Notes: generated from the letters alone by a model not told the origin. A stretch of DNA of 64,000 nt from YC2-FULL-38-9 sp964629635 (GCA_964629635.1 CAZVQS010000001.1:248001-312000); one strand, 5' to 3'; counted from the first letter of the stretch, positions 22,427 through 31,802 are shown. Numbers and translations are program-made.

Positions 22427-22430
22427 TAAA

Positions 22431-22625
22431 ATGGACATAGCACTCTATATCGTATTTTCGGCGGTATACCTCATGACGATCCATCTGGCGATCGCCATAC
22501 GCGACCAATTTAATATGTTCCTTATGACCGCGTTCTTTGTGCTCGGCGGGATCGTAGGGTATTTCCTCGGCTCCTATGAAACGGGGTTTGCGGGAGCAGT
22601 CATCATGTCACTTCTTTTCTGGTAA
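22431..22625 (+). CDS. Small two-segment membrane protein
   Basis: A 64-residue protein with two hydrophobic segments (about 4-24 and 30-62) separated by a short charged turn (AIRDQFN). No family is recognised. It starts four bases after the glycosyltransferase stop, so it is probably co-translated with it, and overlaps the convergent tatD by 18 bases at their 3' ends. Confidence 0.6.
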   Translation: MDIALYIVFSAVYLMTIHLAIAIRDQFNMFLMTAFFVLGGIVGYFLGSYETGFAGAVIMSLLFW

Positions 22626-23438
22626 CGAAAACAGCTTCATGGCATTATGGGTAGTCCGCTCCCGAATGGTTTTGACGTCCGTATTCCGGATCTTCGCAAT
22701 GTATTCCGATATAACGGCAATGGATGACGGCTCGTTCGGGAATTTCTTCTCGCTTCTGAGCGGTTCCGGCAGCAGGTAGGGGGAATCCGTCTCAAGAACC
22801 AGCAGGTCGAGGGGAATTTCTCTTGCAAATGAAGCTTTGTCCTGGTTGTACGTGACATCTCCGTCAACGCCGATGAATATGCCGTGTTTGACGGCGTACT
22901 GGAGAAGTCGTTTGTCCGGCTCGCAACAGTGGAAAACCATCCGGAGCCCATGAACGGTTTCCCTGTTTGCATGAAGCAGTTCAAGCGTTTCCTCAACCGC
23001 TTCCCGGTTATGGAGGATAACCGCTTTGCTACAATCGCGTGCGATCTCCAATTGGCTTCTCAGAAGCTCTTTCTGGAGGGTAATGAATCCATGGTCTATG
23101 GCATACCCTTTGTATTTGGTGTGCTTGTATTCAAACCGGTCGAGCCCCACTTCGCCGATCGCGACAACGTTTCTGTTTTGAAGCAGGGAACGGATTTCTG
23201 TAAGACCCTGTTCCATACGTTCCCCGAATCCCTGCTCAAACGCATGGTGCGGATGGATGCCGACTGCCGCATATACGTCCGGCTCCTGTTCCGCCAGTGA
23301 AATTGCAGCGCATGATGTGGTCACATCGGTTCCGGGCACGATGAAGGACCGGATTCCGGCCTTGCGCGCCCGCTCAAGGACAGCCGGCACTTTCCCTTTG
23401 AAACGGGAAAAATTGAGGTGGCAGTGGGTATCGATCAT
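22608..23438 (-). CDS. tatD: TatD family metal-dependent hydrolase
   Basis: A 276-residue TIM-barrel hydrolase. Metal ligands are visible: DTHCHLNF at the N-terminus, AAVGIHPHH, AIGEVGLD, VILHNREA, FHCCEP and LLVLETDSPYLLPEP. TatD proteins are DNases or deoxyribonucleases implicated in DNA repair and turnover. The usual HCFSG is HCCEP here, a minor deviation. The Met at 23438 directly precedes the conserved IDTHCH and is preferred to an upstream Met. Confidence 0.93.
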   Translation of the reverse strand: MIDTHCHLNFSRFKGKVPAVLERARKAGIRSFIVPGTDVTTSCAAISLAEQEPDVYAAVGIHPHHAFEQGFGERMEQGLTEIRSLLQNRNVVAIGEVGLDRFEYKHTKYKGYAIDHGFITLQKELLRSQLEIARDCSKAVILHNREAVEETLELLHANRETVHGLRMVFHCCEPDKRLLQYAVKHGIFIGVDGDVTYNQDKASFAREIPLDLLVLETDSPYLLPEPLRSEKKFPNEPSSIAVISEYIAKIRNTDVKTIRERTTHNAMKLFSLPEKK

Positions 23439-23476
23439 GTTGAAAATCAGGTATAAATTACCTACTATTATAGTTG

Positions 23477-24913
23477 ATGACATTCAAACGCATCCTTGGC
23501 TTTGTCGTGTCCGCGGCAGTACTTCTCCATCTTGCCCAAAGCAGCGCATATGCGTACCGTGTCATGCGGGTGCTCGGTGCGGATGACGGAGAAGTTTATA
23601 CCTATGTCGTGCGCGCAAAACCTACCATTGCGGCGGACATACCGATGGCCCCGACCGCAACATCTGTTCCCGCTCCTTCATCCGGCACGCCGGCTCAGGG
23701 AAAACCGGTTGTGCAGTCTGCGCCTCTGGTCCTTCCGGATATGCTTACCGCACAGGGAAACAACAATAATAATGGAAACGGCAATGGAGGAGGAGGCGGC
23801 AATCTCCCCTTATCCACCGCTACACCAATCCCCTTATGCAATGGTATCCAATGCAGCAGCACCCAAACATGCTACGGTAACATATGCCGGGAAAAGTGCG
23901 GAATAAACAACTATTGCGCAGGAGAATACCGGTGCGAATCCGGTGCCTGTATTCCCGTACGCACCGATACGTTCGGCAATATTATCCAGGCGCCCACAGC
24001 GACCCCGATTGTCTTATATATCAGCCCCACTTCCCCCGTATCCAAACCCAATTCACCGCAAGCAAACCGCCCCCAATCATCCCCTGCGGCCCCCCAAACG
24101 CAGCCCGATTCGCCTGCGGCTCCGCAAAGCGGTCCCGAGGAACCCGCTCCCACGCGCCCGGTTGACAACAGAACCCTGTACGCGGATGCTTCGCCCCAGG
24201 TTCCCCCTCCGACTCCGACCATTCCGCCCGATAAACGCGGCGGTCCGTCAACGCTGGTGATCGAGGAACCTGCGCCGGCTCCTGACCCTGCAAATCCCTC
24301 CGCGCCGGCACCCACGCCCGTCCGGACGATCATAAAAGGCGAGGAGCTTGCCAAAATCGAAATTAAGCCACCGAAAGAAGAACCGAAAACAAATACCGGG
24401 GCCGTTGAAACCGATGAACCTTCCAATCTCGACATAACCATCAATACCAAAACGAAGGGCGGGTTCGCGATCGCCCAGGAGGAATTCGTGATCGTGAAAG
24501 GGAACCGGTCGGTAAGCATATACGCGAACAAGTCAAAGAAAGGCACCCTTGCCCTTTCCCAGAACAACACGAAGGCGCGCATTGAAATGGGCCTTTTTAT
24601 CGATCCAAATACAAACATCCTCACTGTCAATACCCCGTGGGGACCCATGAAGGTATCCATCATGCCGGACGATGCGCTCAGCATCATCCGCCAGCTGAAG
24701 GTTATCGAAAAAAATAAGCCGCCCCAGGATATTGCGCTCATTACTGAGGAGGGTCAGCTCCAGTATGAAGTGAAGGCGGAAAAAACACAGAAGCTCTTTG
24801 GTATGGTTCCCCTGTCTGTCCCGAGGAATGTATACGTTTCGGCGGACACCGGAAGCCTGATGGCAATAAAACAAACCCCTGTGTGGGACTTTGTTACCCT
24901 GTTTACTTTCTGA
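23477..24913 (+). CDS. Pro/Thr-rich secreted surface protein with Cys-rich module
   Basis: A 478-residue secreted protein. A signal peptide (cleaved near SSAYA-Y) is followed by a Pro/Thr/Asn-rich region, a Cys-rich module of about 40 residues with eight Cys (from CNGIQCSSTQTC to CESGACIPV) resembling EGF- or EB-like knots, a Pro-rich spacer of about 130 residues, and a C-terminal beta-rich domain (about 310-478). No membrane anchor is evident at the C-terminus. A TATTAT box (23466-23471) ends five bases before the ATG. Probably a cell-envelope protein; its function is unknown. Confidence 0.8.
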   Translation: MTFKRILGFVVSAAVLLHLAQSSAYAYRVMRVLGADDGEVYTYVVRAKPTIAADIPMAPTATSVPAPSSGTPAQGKPVVQSAPLVLPDMLTAQGNNNNNGNGNGGGGGNLPLSTATPIPLCNGIQCSSTQTCYGNICREKCGINNYCAGEYRCESGACIPVRTDTFGNIIQAPTATPIVLYISPTSPVSKPNSPQANRPQSSPAAPQTQPDSPAAPQSGPEEPAPTRPVDNRTLYADASPQVPPPTPTIPPDKRGGPSTLVIEEPAPAPDPANPSAPAPTPVRTIIKGEELAKIEIKPPKEEPKTNTGAVETDEPSNLDITINTKTKGGFAIAQEEFVIVKGNRSVSIYANKSKKGTLALSQNNTKARIEMGLFIDPNTNILTVNTPWGPMKVSIMPDDALSIIRQLKVIEKNKPPQDIALITEEGQLQYEVKAEKTQKLFGMVPLSVPRNVYVSADTGSLMAIKQTPVWDFVTLFTF

Positions 24914-24915
24914 CC

Positions 24916-26070
24916 TTACTGTCCCTCGACGGTGACGGTTGTTTCCTTCGTTTGCCCGTCCCGCCATACTTTAACCTGAACCTTGTCGCCGATTTTGAGG
25001 TTAGCGACCTGGCTCAGGAGATCCTGCCCTTCCTGCGCCGTAATCCGTTTTCCGTTGATTTCCGTCAGGATATCGTCAGCCTGGATGCCTGCGGACTGCG
25101 CAGGAGACCCGTCAACGACCGACTCCACGTACGCCCCTTCGGGCAGACTGTTCATGACTGCGGTCTTGCGGTCGATCATCTGGTAGCGCACGCCGATATA
25201 CGGCCGCTTGAACGATCCGCCCCGTTTCTGAAAATCGGCAAGAAGGTTCCGCACGACATTTGACGGAATGGCGAATCCGATATTCTGCCCCTCTGAGGCA
25301 AGCGCGGTGTTAATACCGACCACCTGTCCGTTCGAATTGAGGAGCGGTCCGCCCGAATTGCCCGGCGATATTGCCGCATCGGTCTGTATGACATTGTCAA
25401 GCTTTTCCACATACCCTTCATAAGCGCTTCCCGCCGTGATGCCGCGGCCCAAGCCCGATATGATTCCGGTCGTTACCGTATTGGTGAACTCTCCCAGAGG
25501 CGTGCCGATTGCGATCGCCATCTGGCCGAGCTTGACTTTTTCGGAGTCGCCCAGAGGTAACGCTTTCAAGCCGTTGGCGTTCACTTTCAGGATGGCAAGA
25601 TCGTTTAACGGATCCCGGTAGATCTGCTCAACGTTGTACTGCTTTTCGTCGTTCGTTAGGATTTTATAGCTTGCCTCGGTATCCGACACGACATGCTTGT
25701 TGGTTATGACGAGACCGTCTCCCGAAACGATGAAACCCGACCCGATATTCTGGTCTATCTTGCGGGGAGCTCCCGGCACCCGGCGGAATCCGCCGAAGGG
25801 ATCGAACGGATTGAACTGGAAGCTGTCGTCCGTCGTTGTTTTCGATATGCCGATCGTTACGACCGAGGGAAGCGACTGTTCTATCACTTTCGTCACCACC
25901 GACTCTTCGTACACCACCGTCTGCTTTTCCATATCAAACCCGAACGGGGATTTGGGGATGGCAGTTGAAGAGAAGGGGCTGTTGAAGTTGATTTTGGGGA
26001 TCAGGTTATATGTCTGGCCAACCGCAATAACCAGAAGTCCTGCCGCTAGGAAGAAAAACAGTTTTTTCAT
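24916..26070 (-). CDS. degP: DegP/HtrA-type serine protease
   Basis: A 384-residue membrane-anchored extracytoplasmic protease for protein quality control. It has an N-terminal signal anchor (about 3-20), a trypsin-like domain with catalytic His126 (TNKHVV), Asp157 (LNDLAIL) and Ser239 (GNSGGPLL), and a single C-terminal PDZ domain (about 290-380). One PDZ makes it closer to DegS/HtrA-like proteins than to two-PDZ DegP. A minus-strand TATACT (26102-26097) lies upstream of the start. Its neighbour, a C-terminal processing protease, points to an envelope proteolysis cluster. Confidence 0.95.
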   Translation of the reverse strand: MKKLFFFLAAGLLVIAVGQTYNLIPKINFNSPFSSTAIPKSPFGFDMEKQTVVYEESVVTKVIEQSLPSVVTIGISKTTTDDSFQFNPFDPFGGFRRVPGAPRKIDQNIGSGFIVSGDGLVITNKHVVSDTEASYKILTNDEKQYNVEQIYRDPLNDLAILKVNANGLKALPLGDSEKVKLGQMAIAIGTPLGEFTNTVTTGIISGLGRGITAGSAYEGYVEKLDNVIQTDAAISPGNSGGPLLNSNGQVVGINTALASEGQNIGFAIPSNVVRNLLADFQKRGGSFKRPYIGVRYQMIDRKTAVMNSLPEGAYVESVVDGSPAQSAGIQADDILTEINGKRITAQEGQDLLSQVANLKIGDKVQVKVWRDGQTKETTVTVEGQ

Positions 26071-26133
26071 AGTACTTTCATAACATGTAACAAAATAGTA
26101 TAACGCGACAATAATAAATAATACAAGAAGCTG

Positions 26134-26152
26134 AAAATACGCTGAGGGCGTA
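26134..26152 (-). terminator. Short hairpin terminator after the S41 protease gene
   Basis: TACGC/GCGTA pair perfectly around a five-base loop just after the stop codon, followed on the minus strand by TTTTC. The stem is short, so efficiency is uncertain. Confidence 0.45.
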
Positions 26153-26155
26153 CGG

Positions 26156-27430
26156 TTATTTGGTCACTTCCTCGATTGCCCGGTCAAGCTGGGTATCCAT
26201 CTCACGGGTCATGGTGTTGCCCTCGGGAATCTTCAGCTCAACCTTTGTTTCCGGCTCGATGCCTTTGCTGTTGATCCATTCGCCTGACGGAAGGACCCAT
26301 TTGGCGACCGTCACATGGATGCCGGCGCCTTCACGCAGGTCAAGCGCTTCCTGGACCGATCCTTTTCCGAAGGTTTTTTCACCGATAAGTTTTGCGCGCT
26401 TATGGTCACGGAGCGCTCCCGCAAGTATCTCAGCCGCCGAGGCCGAACCGCGGTTAACCAGTACGACAAGAGGTATGTCAAGAAGCGTTCCGGTCCGTTC
26501 GACATCGTAATTCTTGTTCCCGAAGACTTTCGACTCCTGCTTGACGACAAGCGTGCCTTTGGGGAGAAACTCTCCGGCAAGATACACCGAACTTTCCAGG
26601 TATCCGCCCGGATTATCGCGCAGGTCAAGAACCATGCCCTTGATCTGCTTGCGGTCCCACGCTTGCTTGATGCTGGCAACGGAGGCCTCCCATTCGTCAA
26701 CCGTGTTTTCGCCAAACTGATTGAGCTTGAGGTATGCGACGTTCCCGCAGATCGTTCCGCAGTCTTTCTGTTTTTCGTTCAGCTTCGCTTCGACCGATTC
26801 GACCTTGATTGTATCGCGTTTGATATCGACATCGAATTCCCGCCCCTCCCGTTCCATCGTGAGCTTGACCGACGTGCCCTTTTCGCCGCGGATCTTCGCG
26901 ACAGCCTGGGTGAGCAACCACCCTTTGGTGGATTCCCCGTTCACCTTATTAATGAAATCGCCCGCCTTCAGACCGGCGGCTTCAGCCGGCGAGTTCTTGA
27001 TGGGGGCAATAACCGTGATCCGGTTGCCCTGGAGTCCGAGCTGCGCGCCGATTCCTTCGAATTTGCCGCCGAGATCATCTTTTGACTGTTTGTTCTCCTC
27101 GGGAGTCAGGAAAAAGGTATACGGATCCTCAACCGATGCGACCATGCCTTTTATGGCCCCGTAGAACATTTTCTGGGGATCTATTTTTGAGCGGTCGACA
27201 TACTTTTCCTCAAGTTGCGCCCAGGTATCCCAGAACAGGGAAAAATCGATGTTCTTGTAATTTTTGTCGTTTTTCGAAACGACCGGCGTGCCGTTCACGA
27301 TGTTGTAGTTGATGCGGTTGACCGTTGAATGGGTTGCGCGGTATTCTCCGGCTTTATACCCGCCGCCGACCAGGAGAACGACAAGCGACGCAAGAAGAAG
27401 GATATTGGTTATTTTTTTCGTTTTTTGCAT
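26156..27430 (-). CDS. C-terminal processing peptidase (S41 family)
   Basis: A 424-residue extracytoplasmic protease with an N-terminal signal anchor (about 7-25), a PDZ domain (about 115-190, GIGAQLGLQGNRITV) and an S41 catalytic domain with the Ser in RGSASAAEILAGAL (near 328) and Lys in GEKTFGKGSVQ (near 353). Family members cleave proteins at their C-termini and process cell-wall or secreted proteins. The upstream gene on the same strand ends two bases before this start, so they are co-transcribed. Confidence 0.95.
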   Translation of the reverse strand: MQKTKKITNILLLASLVVLLVGGGYKAGEYRATHSTVNRINYNIVNGTPVVSKNDKNYKNIDFSLFWDTWAQLEEKYVDRSKIDPQKMFYGAIKGMVASVEDPYTFFLTPEENKQSKDDLGGKFEGIGAQLGLQGNRITVIAPIKNSPAEAAGLKAGDFINKVNGESTKGWLLTQAVAKIRGEKGTSVKLTMEREGREFDVDIKRDTIKVESVEAKLNEKQKDCGTICGNVAYLKLNQFGENTVDEWEASVASIKQAWDRKQIKGMVLDLRDNPGGYLESSVYLAGEFLPKGTLVVKQESKVFGNKNYDVERTGTLLDIPLVVLVNRGSASAAEILAGALRDHKRAKLIGEKTFGKGSVQEALDLREGAGIHVTVAKWVLPSGEWINSKGIEPETKVELKIPEGNTMTREMDTQLDRAIEEVTK

Positions 27431-27431
27431 A

Positions 27432-28151
27432 TTAGGAATAAAACACTATTTTACTGGTCTTACCGTTCACATAGCAATAGGAAAGTTTATGTTTGGAAGC
27501 TTCCTCAAAATCCTTGATCTGCTTGAATACGGCCCGCGGGGCTTCGGTGCTTTCCGAAATATGGTGAAGCGTAACGAAACCGGCGGCGCCGAGCGCTTCC
27601 ATTTTCATCTGGGTATAGGAGGAAACCGCCTGGGAAACGACAACCCTTCCCGCGATTTCTTCCTCCGAATAGGCGTCCGTTTCGTGCTTCATATAAAATA
27701 CGGGGCCGCCGAAGGATGTTCCGCTCTGTTCCTTCGTTTCGTATTCCTTGGATTTCTCAACCTTGAGGTGGATTTCTTGGGGAGTGAGGGAGGTGACTTC
27801 CCCCTTGAAAAAGGAATTGGACACGGTGCTTTCACTCGTTGCCACATCGATGAGGACCGATCCGTCCACGTGATTTATCTCCTTGAGGATGCCGGATACC
27901 TCGCTTTTGTAGCTCTTGCCGCTCATGAACGCTTTTTTTTCGGCAAGGATTTCGCCCTGGTCAACGGTGTCCCCCACCAGTTTCTTGACATACTGGAATA
28001 TTTTCTTCGGCGACACGTCGATTTTCTGGCTGATATAGACCTTCACTTCCCTCATGGCCTTTTCCTCATAGAGCGGGGTGGCGAAATCGACTTTCTGTCC
28101 GACTTTGATGAGAGGTTTGCCTTTTTCCGGTAGCGGTATGGTAAGGACCAT
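27432..28151 (-). CDS. Barrel-sandwich (biotinyl/lipoyl-like) protein of unknown function
   Basis: A 239-residue soluble protein. The N-terminal half contains two short segments, KPLIKVGQKVDFATPLYEE and VGDTVDQGEILAEKKA, with the glycine-turn pattern of barrel-sandwich hybrids such as lipoyl, HlyD or RNA polymerase insert domains. A C-terminal domain of about 100 residues follows (from FGGPVFYM). The start at 28151 is chosen because a TATAAT box (28163-28158) ends six bases before it; a Met five codons upstream would lie inside that box. It precedes the S41 protease by two bases, but a functional link is unknown. Confidence 0.7.
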   Translation of the reverse strand: MVLTIPLPEKGKPLIKVGQKVDFATPLYEEKAMREVKVYISQKIDVSPKKIFQYVKKLVGDTVDQGEILAEKKAFMSGKSYKSEVSGILKEINHVDGSVLIDVATSESTVSNSFFKGEVTSLTPQEIHLKVEKSKEYETKEQSGTSFGGPVFYMKHETDAYSEEEIAGRVVVSQAVSSYTQMKMEALGAAGFVTLHHISESTEAPRAVFKQIKDFEEASKHKLSYCYVNGKTSKIVFYS

Positions 28152-28157
28152 TTCATC

Positions 28158-28163
28158 ATTATA
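28158..28163 (-). promoter_or_regulatory. -10 box of the 27432-28151 gene
   Basis: Minus-strand TATAAT ending six bases before the preferred start codon; it decides the start at 28151 and predicts a leaderless message. Confidence 0.5.
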
Positions 28164-28211
28164 CAATGTTACCGGTTGCTACTGTCGGAATAACGAAAGA
28201 GATCCCTCGGT

Positions 28212-28421
28212 TTATCTCATGCCCTGGTAGGACACGTAGGGAAGGAGCGCGAGGAAACGCGCGTATTTGATGTGCTTGGTGAGCATGCGCTGGTGCTTTG
28301 CGCACACGCCTGAGCGCTCGCGGTTGATGACTTTTTTCCTCGGGGAGAGGAATTTTTCAAGATTGTCAACTTCCTTGTAGTTCGGATTCGCTTTGTGTTC
28401 GCAAAAAAAACATTTTGCCAT
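28212..28421 (-). CDS. rpsR: Ribosomal protein bS18
   Basis: A 69-residue small-subunit protein with the conserved core IKYARFLALLPYV and NLEKFLSPRKKVINRERSGV. A CFFCEHK pair plus a Cys in SGVCAKHQR could form the zinc-ribbon variant seen in some bacteria. It is the last gene of the rpsF-ssb-rpsR operon, the order common in bacteria. Confidence 0.95.
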   Translation of the reverse strand: MAKCFFCEHKANPNYKEVDNLEKFLSPRKKVINRERSGVCAKHQRMLTKHIKYARFLALLPYVSYQGMR

Positions 28422-28484
28422 AGGTATGTTTGTTTGATGGGACTAAAAACCCAATCAGCTTAAATGCTAATAAATAATAAGCTG

Positions 28485-28976
28485 TTAAAACGGAATATCT
28501 TCCGGATTGACGGTCTCGTCCTGCTTGTCGGGGACCGTTGCGGCCGGTACGCTTACCGGCGGATGGTCTTCGACAGCTGGGGCAGCCTCATGCTTCGCGT
28601 CTTCCTTTCCGTTTCCTTCCGCCTCCGCCCCCATCCGTTTGCCGTCGCCGAACACGATGAAATCGTCCATGACGATTTCGGCGACTGTTCTTTGCAGGCT
28701 GTCCTTGCCCACAAAGCTCCGGTAGGTGATGCGTCCTTCCAAATAGATTTTTCTCCCTTTGGTAAGGAGCTTGCCGCAAAGCTCTGCAAGCTTTTGCCAG
28801 GCAACCACGCGGTGGTACTGCGTCTCTTCCTTTGTCTGACCATCCTGTGTTGTCCAGGATCTGTTGGTCGCGACGCCAAAGGTGCAGACGGCGGTGCCGT
28901 TGGGCGTGTATTTGAGTTCAGGATCGCGGGTTAGGTTACCGATGAGGATGACACGATTCAAAGATCGGCTAGCCAT
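28485..28976 (-). CDS. ssb: Single-stranded DNA-binding protein
   Basis: A 163-residue protein: an OB-fold domain (about 1-110, LNRVILIGNLTRDPELKYT through FIVFGD), a disordered Glu/Ala/Pro-rich linker, and the acidic tip NPEDIPF, which matches the partner-binding tail of bacterial SSB. It protects single-stranded DNA and recruits repair and replication proteins. An AAGGA sequence just before the ATG acts as ribosome binding site. Confidence 0.97.
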   Translation of the reverse strand: MASRSLNRVILIGNLTRDPELKYTPNGTAVCTFGVATNRSWTTQDGQTKEETQYHRVVAWQKLAELCGKLLTKGRKIYLEGRITYRSFVGKDSLQRTVAEIVMDDFIVFGDGKRMGAEAEGNGKEDAKHEAAPAVEDHPPVSVPAATVPDKQDETVNPEDIPF

Positions 28977-28984
28977 ATCCTTCC

Positions 28985-29245
28985 TTATTCAGAAACTAGT
29001 AATAGGTAACGAATAAGCTTTTCATTATAATTGAGCTTTTTGCGAAGCTCCGCAACCCGCTTTTTTTCGATTTCCAGTTTCCAGTGGTAGAAGGATGCGT
29101 TCGTGTGTTTCTTGATGGGATAGACGAGGTTCTTTTTGCCCCAGGCGCTCTCTTCAACGAGTTTTGCATCGAGGCTTTTGAGCAATTCTTTAAGTACGGT
29201 CAGTTCTTTTTCTTCGTTCAGAAGAAAGGTCAGTTCATATTTCAT
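28985..29245 (-). CDS. rpsF: Ribosomal protein bS6
   Basis: An 86-residue small-subunit protein (KYELTFLLNEE, KKNLVYPIKKHTNASFYHWKLEI, LNYNEKLIRYLLL). It is short for the family (usually 95-135) because the C-terminal tail is missing. First gene of the rpsF-ssb-rpsR operon; a minus-strand TATAAT (29283-29278) about 32 bases before the start is a plausible promoter. Confidence 0.94.
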   Translation of the reverse strand: MKYELTFLLNEEKELTVLKELLKSLDAKLVEESAWGKKNLVYPIKKHTNASFYHWKLEIEKKRVAELRKKLNYNEKLIRYLLLVSE

Positions 29246-29329
29246 AAAAAGTGTTTGAGTTGTACTAACAGTCCCAAATTATATTCGTATATGATACTCC
29301 GAAGGGGGGTAAAATGCAAGCGGAACCGG

Positions 29330-31759
29330 TTATTTCGCGGAATCCGAAAGCTTCTGCAATGAAGCCGCCAGACGGGTTGCTGCATCGTATGCCGTATCCG
29401 GAATTTCCTCATGCTTGGCAAGCTCCGTTTCTGCTGCAGCCAGCGCGTCTTCAGCGGCCTTGATTTCCGTCTGTTTGCTCGCGAGCTGCATCGTTTTCTC
29501 CAGTTCGGTCACGCCGCGGCCGAGCAGCTTGCCAACACTGTTGGTAACACGCAGCCCCTCGATTGACTCAAGTTCCATTCGTAGTGCAGGAATTCCCTTC
29601 TCGACTGCCTGTTTCCTGGAGAGAATTTCTGCACGGGCAGCTCGCTCGCTGCGCATATGCTCGGTTTCCTGCGTTCGCTGCATCAGGGAATTATCAAGCG
29701 CTTGCCGGGCTCCACCGGTTTTTTCTGCATCCAGAGCTATCTGTTCATTTCTGCGTGCAGCGTTGAGACGAGGGAATACTTGAGAATCCTCAGCCTGTTG
29801 ATCCGGATCGGGCAAAACGCTTTCGTAAAGCGTCATTCCGCTTGTTTCATCCGCTACGTCACCAAACATCTTGCCGAGCGCTGCCTGGACTTTCTCGAGA
29901 TTATCCCCCGTAAGTAACGAAGAACCGTGGGAGGAAAAGCCGAACTCTTTTTCAACAAGCGTTTTTGTTTCCGGATCGTCAATACATGTCTGTAGAAACG
30001 AAACTCCACCAACAAGCCTTCTCGCAAGCTGTTTTCTGCCTTCCTGTATTCTCGGGTCAGTATCTTTTGCGTAATCGTATCCGTAGCCCCTGTTGCTTGA
30101 GCTGTTCTTAAACGCCTCCTTGAGTTGATAGTCGAGGTTGTCAGGATACCGGAGCAATCCGATGAGGGTTGTCAGGTAATCGGCAGTGCGGGGATTATAA
30201 ACCATGTCCACAAGCTGGCGTTCGCCAGGAAAATAGGTACGGGCAACTGTTTCGGATTTCTCGCGAGCCGTTTGCCTGGTAAACCGTTTATTATCTCCCC
30301 TTTGCTCAAGAGTATGGTCGATACGGTTTGACGTCTCGGCCATAGGAGCGGTTCCTGTTGATATGCCCTGAAAAGACCTCTTCATCTCTTCAAGCTGGTC
30401 GGCGATCGATAAGTCCGGATACATCCGTCTGATAAGTTCAGCGTACAGGATATTGGCAGCCTTGCCGTCTACCACATCCTGCACCCGCGCGCGTATTTCG
30501 GCGGTTACCTTCCGCCAGTCTTCGCCTTGTGAAGCTGCTTCCTCTACCAACCTCTGCAGGGATTCCGGACTTAATGCGGCTGTCCGTTCGGCGACATCGG
30601 CTACTTCCTTCGAACGGTACCAGTCGTTGCGCCCTTCTTTCAGACGATCCCTCAGGCGTCCTTCTGCCTGTGCTTTGAGGGTTTTTGCGACTGTTGATGT
30701 GCCCAGTTCCGCATACGTCCCCTCGCCGAGGCACAGAAGCCCCTCATCAATGGAACGCGCCAGTTCAGGAGTGATGGCGCGCGCCTCCAATATGATGTTT
30801 TGCATCCGGGAAAACGCGCTGCCCACCGCATCGGTCTGATCGGGGAAAAACTCGGGAGCAAGTTTCAGCAGTTCAAGGGCTGTACGTACTTCCCCGCATG
30901 CAAGCGCCGACATGACGCATACGTCCATGTCATAGGGTTCGAGGTTTGTTTTGCCGGACACTCTGTCTTTACCGGCGATTTCCTGGGCTTTCTTCAGTAT
31001 TTCGCGCGCATAAATATCCGGGTTGGTGGTGAATCCTCTCCCGATACCGCTCCATGATGCGCCTCGCTCAGTATCGAGACGGGTACCGCTGTATCCGTAC
31101 TGGAGCGGTGTCCGAAGAATATTCATGGTCCGGTAAATAAGTTCAGGCTGATGCCTTCCGGAACTGTAGGAAGGCTCCGAGCGGGCAAATCCGCTTCTTG
31201 CGAGCAGAAGTTCCATCGCGTTGTATTCCTCGCTGTTGTTATGGTATTCCCATTTCAAGCCTCCGTAATACCTGTTGAACTCGCCCATATATTGGCGCAG
31301 GTACCGAACGGATTCACCTCCATGCTCTTCAAGTTCGGTAGCCTGTTCCTGAAGCCGCTTTCTTCTGTCGGCATCAGATACATACGGCCGGGGCTTTCGC
31401 TCGGCAAACACTGCCTCCTGCGGCCCTTCGTTGTAAGTATGGAAATGGATGTCGTCAAGGGAGATTCCTGATGTTTCGATATTCCCTGCCTCCTGTCCCT
31501 GCGGTTTTACCTGTTTTTCTGCGGGCGACTGATAGCCTTCCAGCCGGTGCAAAAGGGTTTCAACTTCCTCAGGTACGGGTTGCCTGTCCGGCTCTGATGG
31601 CGGGCCCCACCTGAGCGCTTCGGGATCAGGATCGGGCGTTACCGGCCCCATTGCTGCCATTGCACCCTTTGCCTCGCTGATCAGTTGCTTAACGGGAGCG
31701 TGTTGAATCTTATGGGCTTGTTCCGGATTCGGTTGAGGGGTTGTTTGCTGTTCAGACAT
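29330..31759 (-). CDS. Very large unrecognised helical protein
   Basis: An 809-residue soluble protein with no signal peptide or membrane segment. The first 110 residues are Pro/Gln/Glu rich and probably disordered; the rest is predicted helical, with a C-terminal coiled-coil-like region (about 690-800, repeated AEDALAAAETELAKHEE-type sequence). I do not recognise the family. The Met at 31759 (MSEQQTTPQ) is preferred because upstream sequence is hydrophobic by chance and crosses the divergent promoter. It resembles the 5152-7182 product in size and composition only. It is divergent from the glycosyltransferase-DUF192 gene across a palindromic 43-bp region. Confidence 0.7.
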   Translation of the reverse strand: MSEQQTTPQPNPEQAHKIQHAPVKQLISEAKGAMAAMGPVTPDPDPEALRWGPPSEPDRQPVPEEVETLLHRLEGYQSPAEKQVKPQGQEAGNIETSGISLDDIHFHTYNEGPQEAVFAERKPRPYVSDADRRKRLQEQATELEEHGGESVRYLRQYMGEFNRYYGGLKWEYHNNSEEYNAMELLLARSGFARSEPSYSSGRHQPELIYRTMNILRTPLQYGYSGTRLDTERGASWSGIGRGFTTNPDIYAREILKKAQEIAGKDRVSGKTNLEPYDMDVCVMSALACGEVRTALELLKLAPEFFPDQTDAVGSAFSRMQNIILEARAITPELARSIDEGLLCLGEGTYAELGTSTVAKTLKAQAEGRLRDRLKEGRNDWYRSKEVADVAERTAALSPESLQRLVEEAASQGEDWRKVTAEIRARVQDVVDGKAANILYAELIRRMYPDLSIADQLEEMKRSFQGISTGTAPMAETSNRIDHTLEQRGDNKRFTRQTAREKSETVARTYFPGERQLVDMVYNPRTADYLTTLIGLLRYPDNLDYQLKEAFKNSSSNRGYGYDYAKDTDPRIQEGRKQLARRLVGGVSFLQTCIDDPETKTLVEKEFGFSSHGSSLLTGDNLEKVQAALGKMFGDVADETSGMTLYESVLPDPDQQAEDSQVFPRLNAARRNEQIALDAEKTGGARQALDNSLMQRTQETEHMRSERAARAEILSRKQAVEKGIPALRMELESIEGLRVTNSVGKLLGRGVTELEKTMQLASKQTEIKAAEDALAAAETELAKHEEIPDTAYDAATRLAASLQKLSDSAK

Positions 31760-31762
31760 AGA

Positions 31763-31795
31763 ATAATAGGTTATAACCTTATAAAATAAGGTACC
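31763..31795. promoter_or_regulatory. Palindromic divergent promoter/operator region
   Basis: AGGTTATAACCT (31768-31779) is a perfect 12-bp palindrome and overlaps ACCTTAT-AAA-ATAAGGT (31776-31792), a second perfect inverted repeat. -10-like sequences for both divergent genes lie within them. The arrangement suggests a dimeric repressor site controlling both genes; no regulator is encoded nearby. Confidence 0.5.
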
Positions 31796-31802
31796 TAATA
31801 AA

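Noticed and set aside
26315..27085. 256-codon plus-strand frame
   Set aside because: Antisense to the S41 protease, which has all catalytic motifs.
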